Source: Anthracocystis setariae
Lineage: Eukaryota; Basidiomycota; Ustilaginomycetes; Ustilaginales; Ustilaginaceae
Assembly: GCA_928724745.1 (NCBI GenBank)
Contig: CAKMXJ010000003.1
Coordinates: forward strand, 1,736,001-1,800,000
Length of the DNA: 64,000 nucleotides
Direction: 5' to 3'
Of the stretch, positions 1 to 9,954 are shown in pieces. The notes beneath the pieces are model-generated. The model did no database searches. It saw only the letters and a program-made list of their open reading frames with translations, and was not told the origin of the DNA. Position 1 is the stretch's first letter, and every line of letters starts with the position of its first letter. The position numbers and the translations under genes were made by a program.

Positions 1-1275
1 TGCAAGAAGGGCCACGGAGCGGCGGGGGTTAAGCGCAAAGGAGTCAAGCATGAACGGGCAAGGCAAGACAGGGACCAGGAAAGTAGGAGGGCAAAAGAGT
101 ATAAAGATAGATTCCACGAATCGGGGTATCAAAGCGAAGGGTATATGACAAAGACGTCGTCTTCTCGTCGTCAGCTCTCTCTTCTCTCTCTCGTCATCAA
201 CGTCTCGCGCACCTCTCTCTCTGTGTAGGAACTGGACGAGCAGTCAATGCTGCTCTGTCCATGATCCGTCGATCGGAATCCAGTAAGCAGTAGGCCGTAG
301 ACGGTAGGCAGCCACAGAGAATGGCAGCCATAGCTTGGTTGCTGGCTTGCTATCTCATAGCTCGAGCTATGGAGACGCCATAACTTGACTCGTTGGGGCA
401 AGCCAATGTATGAACTCGTCAACCCGAACCCAAAGTACTCGAGCTGGGTCACTTGGGCGCCATCGTATCGTGGTGGAGAGGTGGATATCAGAAATTGAAA
501 TACTAACGCTGGCCGCAGCTGTTAGACACAAAGAAGTGAAGAAGATGGAGAGAGAGCCAAAGTCAGTGTTGCTATTCGTGTGTGAATGGGGGGAACCATC
601 TTGGAGTCAGGTCGAGACCACTCACTTGAAGCAAGTACGGTTGTAAGACATTTTGGGTACAAGATCGAGGTGAGGATGTGGATGGGAGAGAAAGGGAAAG
701 AAGCAAGAGGGCCGACTGAGCAATGCAAGTAGGGTCTGTTCTCTTTGCGGGAACGAGCCCTTCTGCGCCAAAGAGTGTGGCGGGCCAATGTGGCGGGCCA
801 ACTGTTCTTTCTGCTTCGCGCTGTGATGTCGTGTGATGAAAAAATCCCTTTTTTTTCTTTTCGCAGCGCAACGACTGAGACCGAGACTGAGTCGCAGAAG
901 AGAAGCCTACGCTATCTACGGTGGCATACAGAAGGCGAAGGCGCAGGCGCAGGCGCAGGCGCGCTCTGGTCAAAAAAAAAAAAAAAAAAAAAAAAAGTAG
1001 TAGATGTCGTGTGTGACAAAAGTCTAAACACATCACGCTGTAACAGTCACGCTGAGTCAGCCATCGCTAACGAGTCACAGCGAGTCGCACGAGTCAGACA
1101 ACGCTCGAAAGTGACACTCGGCACGCGAGCATTGGAGCGCAGCGCTAAAATCAGAGTGTCTTCTCAATCGAGTCGAGTCGAGTCCAGACAAAGTAAAGTC
1201 CAAAGCGTGCAAAGTGCAAGATCCCTGACCATCTCTTTGCCCTCTCCACCATCACTCGCTACGCATTTACACATC
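1..1275. promoter_or_regulatory. Upstream region of the prolyl-tRNA synthetase gene
   Basis: No supportable gene. Open frames here lack homology and mostly overlap low-complexity sequence. The stretch holds CT/AG-rich tracts near 175-230, a CAGGCG-type hexamer repeat near 931-962 and a run of 25 A at 972-996, all upstream of the chosen start codon at 1276. An in-frame open stretch continues upstream of that ATG, but it translates to low-complexity sequence through the A run and is unlikely to be protein. The region is best read as promoter and 5' leader, perhaps with the end of a gene beyond the left edge. Confidence 0.5.
972..996. repeat. Poly(A) homopolymer, 25 nt
   Basis: Uninterrupted run of 25 A about 280 bases before the prolyl-tRNA synthetase start. 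It lies just after a GC-rich hexamer repeat. It could be a nucleosome-excluding promoter element or simple slippage. Confidence 0.95.
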
Positions 1276-3480
1276 ATGGAGGCTATCTCGTCAGCGCTCT
1301 CTGCGCTCTCCATCAAGACCGAAAAGGTGGTCAAGCACGCCGCCGCCAACAGCCCTGAAAGCTGGAGGAATGCCGTCTCCGAGGTCGCTTCGTCCCTCGG
1401 CTTGTCCACCCAGAATTACACCAAGACCGTCGTCTTCAAACCCAAGACTGCCAAGACTGCCGCCCCTACCCTCGTCGTCCTTATCGCAAAGGAGCACTCC
1501 GAATACAATACGGGTGCTGTCGCAAAGCACATCGGCCAGAAGGAGATGCGTCTCGCGGCTCCCGAGGTGCTCAAGGAGTTCCTCAACGCTACCAAGGACG
1601 ACGTTTCCGCTCTGAGCATCACAAAGGAAAACGCTTCCAACTTGATCGCTGTTCTCGATGCTGCTCTCGCCACCAGCACCGACCACTTTGCCGTCCATGC
1701 CGCCAGCTCCGAGGAGACGCTCTTCATGACGGGCGCCGAAATCGCCAAGTACCTCCAGAGCACTGGTGTCAAGCTCGAGGTTGTCGACTTTGCCAAGCTC
1801 AAAGCTGAGGCTGCTACCCCTGTCGCAAAAGCATCCGCCCCCTCCACAAGCTCCGCCTCTGCTCCCGGCTCTACACAGGGTCCCATCGCCGCTTCCAACA
1901 AGTCCAAGGCTGCCGAGGCTGCCAAGATCCCCGACGCCGAGCAGATCGGCATCACCGTCCGAAAGGCGGGTGACTTCCCGGAATGGTACACCCAGGTGCT
2001 GCGCAAGGGTGACATGCTCGACTACTACGATGTGTCCGGATGCTACATTCTCAAGCCGTGGTCGTACTTTGTTTGGCAGTCGATCCAGAAGTTCTTTGAT
2101 GGCGAGATCCAGAAGATCGGTGTCGAGAACTGCTACTTCCCCATGTTTGTTTCCGCCGATGTGCTCGAGCGTGAAAAGGACCACATCGAGGGTTTCGCTC
2201 CCGAGGTCGCCTGGGTGACCAAGGCTGGTAACAGCGACCTCGAGCGCCCCGTCGCCATTCGTCCTACCTCGGAAACTGTCATGTACCCGTACTACGCCAA
2301 GTGGATCCAGTCTCACCGCGACCTTCCGCTCAAGCTCAACCAGTGGAACAGCGTCGTGCGATGGGAGTTCAAGCACCCGCAGCCTTTCCTGCGAACGCGT
2401 GAGTTCTTGTGGCAGGAGGGACACACCGCCCACATCTCGCTCGAGGAGGCCGACAAGGAGGTCATGCACATTCTCGACCTCTACCGCCAGGTGTACGAGG
2501 ACCTGCTCGCTGTTCCCGTCGTGCCCGGTGTCAAGTCGGAGAAGGAGAAGTTCGCGGGCGGGTTCTACACTACCACCGTTGAAGGCTTTGTGCCCACCAC
2601 TGGGCGTGGTATCCAGGGTGGTACGTCGCATTGCTTGGGTCAGAACTTCTCCAAGATGTTCAACATCACTGTCGAGGATCCCAAGGCTCCCGAAGAGTTC
2701 CGCGGTAAGGACGAGGGCAAGCTTCACGTGTGGCAGAACTCGTGGGGTCTCTCGACGCGTACCATCGGTGTCATGGTCATGGTTCACGGTGACGACGACG
2801 GTCTTGTCATGCCCCCGCGTGTGGCTCAGGTTCAGGTGATCATCATTCCGTGCGGTATCGGTGTCAAGACCACGCCTGCCGAGAAGGAGGCCATCATGGA
2901 TGCTTGCGACAAGACCGCCAAGGATCTCAAGGCGGCTGGCATCCGTGCCAAGGCGGACTTGCGGGACAACTACAGCCCCGGCTTCAAGTTCAACGACTGG
3001 GAGATGCGCGGAGTGCCGATCCGACTCGAAATCGGACCCAAGGATCTCGAGAAGAAGTCGGTGGTGTCGGTGCGTCGTGACAACAAGGCGAAGGCATCGT
3101 TGTCGGTGGACGGACTGGCGGAGTCGATCAGCAAGTTGCTCGATACGATCCACAATGACATGTTTGCCAAGGCGGATGCCGAGTACCGCTCGCGTCGCAA
3201 GGTGTGCGAGGAGTGGGATGACTTTACGCGCATCCTGAACGACAAGTGTCATGTCGTGATCCCGTGGTGCGAGGTCGAGGCGTGCGAGGATGAGATCAAG
3301 AAGCGGTCGGCTCGTCAGGCGGTCGCTGGCGAGGCGGAGGATGAGAGGGCTCCTAGTATGGGTGCCAAGTCGCTTTGCATTCCCTTTGACCAGGCTCAGT
3401 TTGGTTCGATCGATGGCAAGAAGTGTCCCCAGTGTGGCAAGCAGGCTAAGCGATGGACCATGTTTGGTCGTAGCTACTAA
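1276..3480 (+). CDS. Prolyl-tRNA synthetase, cytosolic (eukaryote/archaeal type)
   Basis: Charges tRNA-Pro with proline in the cytosol. The 734-residue intronless protein has an N-terminal editing-like (YbaK/INS-type) domain over about residues 1-190, then an Ala/Ser/Lys linker, then the class II catalytic core. Motif 2 is visible from residue 362 (RWEFKHPQPFLRTREF) and the TRGIQGGTSHCLGQNFSKMF block follows. An anticodon-binding domain and a C-terminal Cys-containing zinc-like domain come next; the protein ends in the terminal Tyr typical of this ProRS class. I chose the ATG at 1276 because it is the first in-frame ATG before conserved sequence; upstream in-frame sequence is low complexity. 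Very high confidence in family; the editing activity is inferred from the domain, not from visible catalytic residues. Confidence 0.97.
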   Translation: MEAISSALSALSIKTEKVVKHAAANSPESWRNAVSEVASSLGLSTQNYTKTVVFKPKTAKTAAPTLVVLIAKEHSEYNTGAVAKHIGQKEMRLAAPEVLKEFLNATKDDVSALSITKENASNLIAVLDAALATSTDHFAVHAASSEETLFMTGAEIAKYLQSTGVKLEVVDFAKLKAEAATPVAKASAPSTSSASAPGSTQGPIAASNKSKAAEAAKIPDAEQIGITVRKAGDFPEWYTQVLRKGDMLDYYDVSGCYILKPWSYFVWQSIQKFFDGEIQKIGVENCYFPMFVSADVLEREKDHIEGFAPEVAWVTKAGNSDLERPVAIRPTSETVMYPYYAKWIQSHRDLPLKLNQWNSVVRWEFKHPQPFLRTREFLWQEGHTAHISLEEADKEVMHILDLYRQVYEDLLAVPVVPGVKSEKEKFAGGFYTTTVEGFVPTTGRGIQGGTSHCLGQNFSKMFNITVEDPKAPEEFRGKDEGKLHVWQNSWGLSTRTIGVMVMVHGDDDGLVMPPRVAQVQVIIIPCGIGVKTTPAEKEAIMDACDKTAKDLKAAGIRAKADLRDNYSPGFKFNDWEMRGVPIRLEIGPKDLEKKSVVSVRRDNKAKASLSVDGLAESISKLLDTIHNDMFAKADAEYRSRRKVCEEWDDFTRILNDKCHVVIPWCEVEACEDEIKKRSARQAVAGEAEDERAPSMGAKSLCIPFDQAQFGSIDGKKCPQCGKQAKRWTMFGRSY

Positions 3481-3707
3481 GCGAGGTGTAGAGGTCGGTA
3501 GATGTAGCCAAGTTTTTCTTTTGCAAATCTCATCTTGTCATGCTGAGTAGAGGGGAATTTTGTGTGTCTGTGGGAAGGTTGGGGTTGGTTGGGAGACAAG
3601 TGTGATCATTGGAATGAAGGAGGAGATTGCAGTATGGTACACGTTGGATGGGGTTGATGAAAGAAGGGTTGATGGAGTTGTAGGGGTTTGGAGGGGGAGG
3701 TTTTGTG

Positions 3708-4362
3708 TTAGTGGCCATGACCTGCCTTACGACCTGTGATTGATGGGGAATTTTTTGAGATACTTTGGAAGGTTAGCGGTGTTGTTGACTTGTGCTATAC
3801 TTGGGTGTGATATGAACTTACCGTCTACGTACATATTCCTTGTAGCGGCTGGGAGTTGAACTTTCATGCCGTCGAGGTCCTTGGACACTTTGACCTGGCA
3901 GCCTAGTCTGCTTGTGTCTGTGAGGCCGAAGGCTAGGTCTAGCATGTCATTTTCGTCATCGCATGGTTCGTCTAGTGCGTCGTAAGTTTGGGGTTCGAGG
4001 ATAACGTGACATGTGGAGCAGGCTATTGAGCCTTCGCAAGCGCCTTCGAGGTCAATATCGTATTCGTGCGCTATGCTGAGTAGGTCATCTCCTTCGTTGG
4101 CTGAGACGGTTTTCAGCGAGTTGCCTTTGGGATCGAGGAAGTGAATTGTGACTCCTTCGCCAGGGGGTGGACGTGTGATCCCTCCGTGTGATTTGGGGAG
4201 GGATGTGGTGAAGGAGCGTGGGTGAGAGAGGAGGCGGGAGGAGGAAAAGGCGAGCTCACGAGGAAGGGTGGTGAGGACTCGAGAGGTGCCTTTGCTGAGG
4301 GTAAGTTTGCGCATAAGGGAGGACGCCGCAAAAGCGCCCCGTGTCATCGTCGCTGCAACCAT
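3708..4362 (-). CDS. YAH1: Mitochondrial [2Fe-2S] ferredoxin (adrenodoxin/Yah1 type), 2 exons
   Basis: Matrix electron carrier for iron-sulfur cluster assembly and haem A/coenzyme Q steps. The start at 4362 gives a Ser/Arg-rich mitochondrial presequence (about 1-58) and a ferredoxin domain. Cluster ligands are Cys109, Cys115, Cys118 and Cys155 in the usual C-x5-C-x2-C...C pattern. The unspliced frame runs to 3727 with a non-conserved tail. An 88-base intron (3734-3821: GTAAGT donor, CTAAC branch site, CACAG acceptor) restores the family-like ending after NMYVDG: coding sequence is 3822-4362 plus 3708-3733, 188 residues, ending RKAGHGH. Splicing is inferred from signals plus family fit. The gene converges on the prolyl-tRNA synthetase with about 230 bases between stops. 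Symbol by yeast orthology. Confidence 0.92.
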
Positions 4363-5213
4363 CGTAAAGTGACGCTGTCCAGTATCGATTGTCGTTGATG
4401 GGAAGAAAGCGATGCGAACGTAGAAACGGTCGAGGCAACGCAAGTCAGTCTTCTGTACGTGACTCCGGGCCAGCCCAATCGATTGGCTCAGCCTCGACAA
4501 CTTCCAAAATCATCCATCGGCTTTCGGATCTTCGCCTAAATCAGTCATTGTTAGTCGCTATAGTCAAACACTGAAGCCTAAAAGTCACATGACCCGAGCC
4601 GTTTTCGGACGAGTGGAAGAACCGAATTTTTAAGCTTTTTTTCGGCGTTTAAACTCGCCTCCCGAACAATCCGAATCGCTGCAGGACCGTGCACGATGCT
4701 TCTTGCCGCTCCACACACGCGAACCTGTCGACGAGCGTGCTTGATTTCGCTCCACAGAGATAGCGCGCTGCTGGGCTTGGCACAGTCCAAAGCGCTGCAA
4801 ACGGTGTTTAGATACGCTTGCCTCGCTTGGATGGCACCCGGTCATGCTGTGCTCTGATGATGCAAGCAAGTCGTCATCATCAGTTGTACAATTGCGGCGG
4901 CTGACAAGTGCGTCACAAGCCAGACCTGGCCCACTCTTTAGTAGCTTGTGAATCTCATGACCGGTGGCGGGGAGACAGACAAGTGGAAATCTCATCATGA
5001 TAAGCCCATAATCGCACACAACACATAGGCCAAGAGAGTGTTGAAACGTGTTGCAAGCTGCTGCTATGTTATGCCCTAATATATGTACACGAAGAAAGAG
5101 AGCAGATGTTGTTCAACGAGGTTCTTTGCAAGGAATGGGGGGGGGGAGGGGGATGCTGGGTTCAATCGTGGTATACTATGCGCTGATCCTAATATCAAAA
5201 ACGAGCGAGCGGT
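4363..5213. promoter_or_regulatory. Ferredoxin promoter and downstream region of the dehydrogenase gene
   Basis: Both flanking genes are on the minus strand, so this holds the ferredoxin promoter and the 3' region of the dehydrogenase. Open frames within (for example 4630-5019 minus) lack an ATG at the right place and resemble nothing I know. A G-rich tract (ten G, A, five G) sits at 5137-5152. Confidence 0.5.
5137..5152 (+). repeat. G-tract
   Basis: Ten consecutive G, one A, then five G on the plus strand, close to the 3' end of the dehydrogenase gene. On the transcribed minus strand this is a C-run in the probable 3' UTR. Possible G-quadruplex on the plus strand. Confidence 0.8.
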
Positions 5214-6605
5214 TTACCAGATGTTGTGACCACCCGAAACGATAATGTCGGAACCGTTGCAGAACGACGAAGCGCTCGATGCGAGCCAGACAGCAACACC
5301 GCGGATCTCGTGGGCACGACCAAGACGGCCAAGCGGGTTCGAGTTGGACCACTTGGCAAGCAGATGAGGGTTGGTGTCGAGGTAGGCAGCAGTCATACGG
5401 GTGCGGATGTGACCGGGCGAGATGCAGTTGACGCGAATGTCCTTGGGACCCCACTCGGCAGCCAGGTTACGACCCATTTGAAGAACAGCCGACTTGGAGG
5501 CGTTGTAAGCGACCCAGTGGTGGTCACGGTTGACGATGGAACCCGACATGGAAGCAATCAGGATGATGGAGCCGGAAACGTGCTTCTGGGCGTGCATCTT
5601 GCGGGCAGCAGCCTGGGCAGTAAGGAAAACACCGGTCGTGTTGACCTCAAAGACCTTGCGGAACTCATCGGCAGGGTACGAGAGCGCATCGTAGGTCTGC
5701 AGAATACCGGCAGCGGCAACGCAAACGTCGAGAGAGTCGGTGCCCGAGTCCTTCATGACAAAGTCCATGCAGGCGTTGATGTCGTCGTGGTCCGTGACGG
5801 TGGCAGAAACATACTTGAGGTGCTTGCCCATGATGCGGCAGTGGTCGGCGACAATCTTGAACTCCTCCGAAGGCTCCTTGGGGAGGTCGATGGCGTAGAC
5901 GTGGGCACCAGCCTCAACGTAGGCCAGAGCCATCTCGAGACCAAGACCACCGTTACCACCAGTGATCACAGCAGTCTTGCCCTCAAGCGAGAACTCCTGG
6001 AAGATGGTGGTCGTGAGGTTGTCGGGTGAGTTGGGATTTTGGCGAAGAACAGCATCAACACCGATGTTCTCGACGGGAGGAGGAGGACCAGGGTTGGTCT
6101 GCTCAGCAGCGTTGGTGCTGGTGGGGATCATGCGAGTCGGGGACCACACAGAGAATGGCTTGGAAGCCGAAGCAGCGGGAGCACGAGCAGCGCGCGAGAG
6201 CATCGAGGCTGTAAGAAGCAAATAATTGCATGGAGGAGGCAGATAAGACCAAAGTCAGCAAATACGGCTCAGAAAACAGGTGGCGTGGAAGTTCAGCGAA
6301 GCAAGCTGATACTGATCCCAAGGCAAACCCACTCTGATGTGGTACATCTCTGACCCTTTTCAGAGATCACGAGAAAGCAGCATGGAGCGAAGGATGACAC
6401 CAGCTCCTACAGGAGGGCAGATCTCGAAGCATCGTGAAAGGCCACGCGGATCTGAACTGGACGAGGGATGGGAAGCAACCCTCTCCACGCCAACTTCACA
6501 AAGAAGGGATGCAGCAGAATTAGAGATTGGAAACTTACGCTGGGCGACGCGGGCCGAGAGGCCGCGGATGGCGCCGGAGCGGAGAGCAGAGTTGAAGGCA
6601 GCCAT
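5214..6605 (-). CDS. Short-chain dehydrogenase/reductase (polyol/sorbose-reductase-like), 2 exons
   Basis: NAD(P)-dependent oxidoreductase. The spliced protein has 353 residues: exon 1 at 6539-6605, intron 6209-6538 (GTAAGT donor, CTTACAG acceptor, 330 bases, long for this genome), exon 2 at 5214-6208. The Rossmann glycine motif TGGNGGLG is at residues 105-112, and the catalytic Tyr257 and Lys261 (YNASK) and an upstream Ser in IASMSGS are present. The PGHIRTRM and GSDIIVSGGH segments are typical of fungal D-arabinitol/sorbose/mannitol dehydrogenases. About 90 residues precede the fold; the first 50 are Arg/Ser/Ala-rich, so mitochondrial import is plausible. The second exon alone also begins with an ATG (6221), inside the intron, which would give a shorter leader. 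The substrate cannot be read from sequence. Confidence 0.88.
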
Positions 6606-7045
6606 TGTGGTGATGATGAGGATGCGAAGAAGACGTTGAAGGGCAGTACAACTATACTTCCTCTAGAGGGTGTATGTATGTGTGGGGATGAAGAACGCAA
6701 GTGCGGACAAGGAATGAAGTAGGTGGGTGGTGTTACGGGGGTAAGGGAGGAGGACAAAATGTGGTTGGACCTTATGAGGGATGTGCGGGGGCGCCAGCTG
6801 CGTCGATACAGCGACAGTTTGACTCGAGGAACTTTTCGCAAAAGGGCGATGGGATTTAGTTCTGGCAGGCCAAAGACGGGGCAGACGAGCGGAGGGCGGA
6901 CGCAGCCATTTTTGCATCGGCGACACTGCGACGAGAACTGTGGCAGTGGGCCGGGTCGGCTTAGCCGGCAACAAAAGAGACGAAAGGCAGAGAGAAGAAA
7001 TTTGGGTGGTAAGTGGCGATGCAGCATCTTCAGAGTGGTGTTGCC

Positions 7046-7072
7046 GCTGCTGCTGCTGCTGCTGCTGCTGCT
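7046..7072 (+). repeat. (GCT)9 trinucleotide repeat
   Basis: Nine perfect GCT units outside any supported gene, about 440 bases upstream of the dehydrogenase start. A second nine-unit tract of the complementary triplet lies at 9295-9321. Confidence 0.95.
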
Positions 7073-7496
7073 CACCTCAGTCAGCCGTGAAATCAAATTA
7101 CCGGCTCAAAGCTGGAGAGGGGGCGGAGAGGGTCGGACACTTGTTTCTGCCTGCGAAGTTGAAGCCGTAGGGGGCCCCGGCCAAGGTTCAAGAGGTGGCC
7201 ACGGTGAAATTTGAGAGTGACTTTGCAACCAGCCAACGAAAAGAGGCCGAGGCGAACGGAAAAAACCCAGATACAAAAGACAGTCAAAATTAGCACCGAG
7301 ATAGCGTGCCGCTGAATAAACCGTGAGCAAGGAACGATCGGCGGCTTGAACCCAGACTGCCAGCCCAAAACTGCATGCAGATTGTCAACGTGAGGCGGTC
7401 AGGATTGTCATGATTGGATGATTGCTTGTTCGTACTATCCTGATTGCAGACGAAAGCAAGGAACAGGCGCGGGGCTGCGTGTGCGAGACAAAGGGT

Positions 7497-7517
7497 GCAG
7501 TACAGTGCAGTACATAG
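7497..7517. repeat. GTACAGTAC-family motif copy
   Basis: Two GCAGTACA half units in tandem in the spacer. Confidence 0.6.
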
Positions 7518-8201
7518 TTCTGTGCCAGAGTTACGTGGCATCGGTGGCGAAGGGAAGACACACTCTAACTCTCTCTCGTCTCGACGCTGCATGCCCGGGG
7601 AGCTGGCAGCTACCGTAGTTGTGAAACATTCGAGGCCAATCAGTTTGGCGTGTCCCATGCGCGGGAAAGAGTCACACTCTCGAAGATCCCTGACACCCAA
7701 GTCCGGGCGTCTCGCTCCGCTTCTGAAATGTCCTTTTGCAACTTTAAAAGGTTCGGAAAAATCCATCCCGACGCCGATCGACCGTCTCGAACCGACAGGC
7801 TTACACCCGAAAGAAAGCGAAAAAGATATCGTCAGATTTCACCACCAACGATAGTGAGCAGTGCCGTAGTCGATAGGCGAAAGCAACAGCAATCGACACC
7901 GAAAGCAAACTTGCTTTCAAAGGCCGCAGACCCCTCAAGATCAAGTGGGTGGCGACATTCCGAGAGATGCACGACCTGCCAAACCAGGCTCACGTCAAGA
8001 AGCAAAGACTCGGTTTCTGATTGGCTCAACTTTACGCGGTATGCGAAGCGCCAGTTGCTCCAAAGTGTGGAGAGAGCTGCTTGCGGCGAATTTTAGGAGG
8101 AAGAGTGCGGTACACTCAAAGTAGAGGAATTCGAATATGCACCCTTCTCGCCGATTCGCCGGTTGTTTTCAGTAACGAGAGCCCAACCGACTTGCGCTGT
8201 G

Positions 8202-8220
8202 GTACAGTACAGTACAGTGC
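8202..8220. repeat. GTACAGTAC-family motif copy
   Basis: Three overlapping GTACAGT units in direct tandem in the spacer. Confidence 0.8.
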
Positions 8221-8654
8221 AATCCCAGACACCGAAGTTTGCCTTCTGCAGGCTCGACTCCAGAGTCGCGGCGAATTGCACTTCGTTATACTACTCATGC
8301 ATCACACCCATTATTATTATATTATTCTTTCTTTTTATCTTCTGGCATTGCAGATGAATGCCCATATTCTATCACTTCTTGACCCGCTAAACAACCAGCG
8401 TCGGGTGCATCCTTGGTTCGAGTCCAGACCCCGGAGTACCACGGCCTGACCCGAGGTTGAGTATGATCAGATGGTTGTGTGTGGCAACCGTGCAAAGTCG
8501 GAAGATCCGTATTGTATTATACCTCTGTTTGCTTGCGCGGATCCTTGCCGATATCCTTCCAGCAATTTGACCATGGAGGGTCATGCATAGCAGTAGCCTT
8601 GAATCTTCATATAGTCACAGAGAGAGCATGGCCAACGTTTCGCGTCAGGCGATC

Positions 8655-8688
8655 CGTACAGTAACTATAGTACTGTACACTACAGTAT
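8655..8688. repeat. GTACAGTAC-family motif copy
   Basis: Contains GTACAGTA, TACTGTAC and TACAGTA in opposing orientation within 34 bases, so it can fold on itself. Confidence 0.75.
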
Positions 8689-9294
8689 CTCAGCCAAGAC
8701 CCCAGGGTTCGGCGCGAGTTTGACAGCCATACTCGAGTGATCGATGTCGTTCACTGTATGGCCAACTCACCTGGTTTGGACATGTCTAGCTTCTTCTTCC
8801 CCCCTGCATCGTGGTCAAGCGAGCCCAAATCATCGGAAGTCTCTTCTTTTCGTCTTTGTCCTTTCCGCTACAATAGGTCGTTACAGTACAGCTCCCTTTT
8901 CCAACTCGTCACTGACCCTAAAGGGCCCCACGTCGGCCGCCAGTTCAGCCTCTTGCGTCCAGAACTGCTCGGCGTCCCGTCTATGCTTGCAGGAATTAAT
9001 CCGTTCCCTCGCAATGGCTTGGAGTTGGATTCTTCAAACCGCTTTCTCCCTGACCGGTGTCGTTGCTCGGTGAGCGAGCGTCTTTCTGATCGAGCGAAGC
9101 CCCTTGTCCAGCGGTAGCTCCAAATTGAGTTCCTCCTTGACGCAGCTGCAAGACGACCTACACCGGTGACTCACAATTCTCTCGATCTGGATCACCCGCT
9201 TCTGTCTGTCGTTTCTTTATCGTCTCCCTTTCTATGGCAAGAGCAATGCCCAAGAGACTTTCGTGTGCTCTCGTAGAGCTTGAAGCAAAACTGT

Positions 9295-9321
9295 AGCAGC
9301 AGCAGCAGCAGCAGCAGCAGC
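9295..9321 (+). repeat. (AGC)9 trinucleotide repeat
   Basis: Nine perfect AGC units outside any supported gene, about 630 bases upstream of the GH2 start. Confidence 0.95.
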
Positions 9322-9954
9322 GATCGACCATACCACGCTCTCCGATTGGATCCTGGGAGAACCTCTCTTCGTGCTATCGACCGGAATGCGAGAAAGCGAA
9401 CGGCGACCCTGCGGTTCTTGGTCTTCCTCGTTCCTCGCCACGGCTTCCGCCAATCAAAACAAAACAAATCGTACCGCTTCACGCCACACCTCGCTTCGCC
9501 ATGCATCTACCCTGGCCGGATCAGAGTCTTGGTCCGCTGCCTATCCATTCTCCATCGGTGAATGGGCAGAGGGTTTTAACTCACACGTGGCTCCAAGTCG
9601 CCTTGAGTTAAAGTCCCTCATCGCTCGCGAGAGCAGGAACGATTGGCCCAGGGTGCCAGATTCAGGCACCTTGTTAGGCTCGGACGCAAGGTTGTTTTGC
9701 CAACTAACTTGACTCCGGGAAATAAGGATCGGGCGAAAGAGCTTCCGATTCAATCGACGCCTCGAGACTTCACCGAGATTTCACAGAAGAGCTCATATTC
9801 CCCGCATGGCAATCTCACACTTGAGGCGCTCGAGCCAACCGCACCCACTTTACTTCCACGTCAATCACCACAACACACATCACCGACAAGCAGATATCAT
9901 CGACTTTCTTTCAATCGGTCTCTTTGTCATTCATACGCTCTAGAAACAGACACC

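Larger units (their letters stand above)
6606..9954. other. 3.3 kb spacer between divergent dehydrogenase and GH2 genes
   Basis: No supportable gene. Several plus and minus open frames of 60-160 codons exist, mostly starting with non-ATG codons, overlapping each other and without recognisable motifs. It contains a 9-unit GCT tract (7046-7072), a 9-unit AGC tract (9295-9321) and at least four copies of a GTACAGTAC-type motif (7497-7517, 8202-8220, 8655-8688, 8881-8892). It must hold both promoters; the rest is unexplained. Confidence 0.6.

Noticed and set aside
745..1275. In-frame N-terminal extension of prolyl-tRNA synthetase
   Set aside because: Low-complexity sequence through a poly-A run; the conserved protein starts at 1276.
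1291..3252. 653-codon minus-strand open frame opposite prolyl-tRNA synthetase
   Set aside because: Antisense shadow of a strongly conserved coding gene in GC-rich codon use; composition biased and no family features.
4630..5019. 129-codon minus-strand open frame
   Set aside because: Its first codon is not ATG, there is no homology and composition is unlike neighbouring genes.
5226..6029. 267-codon plus-strand open frame opposite the dehydrogenase
   Set aside because: Shadow of a conserved gene; no recognisable features.
7444..8096. Plus-strand open frames of 136-148 codons in the dehydrogenase/GH2 spacer
   Set aside because: They start at non-ATG codons or overlap each other and lack homology or domain features.
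8405..8430. tRNA-like GGTTCGAGTCC box
   Set aside because: No matching acceptor stem, D-arm or A-box about 50-60 bases upstream on this strand.
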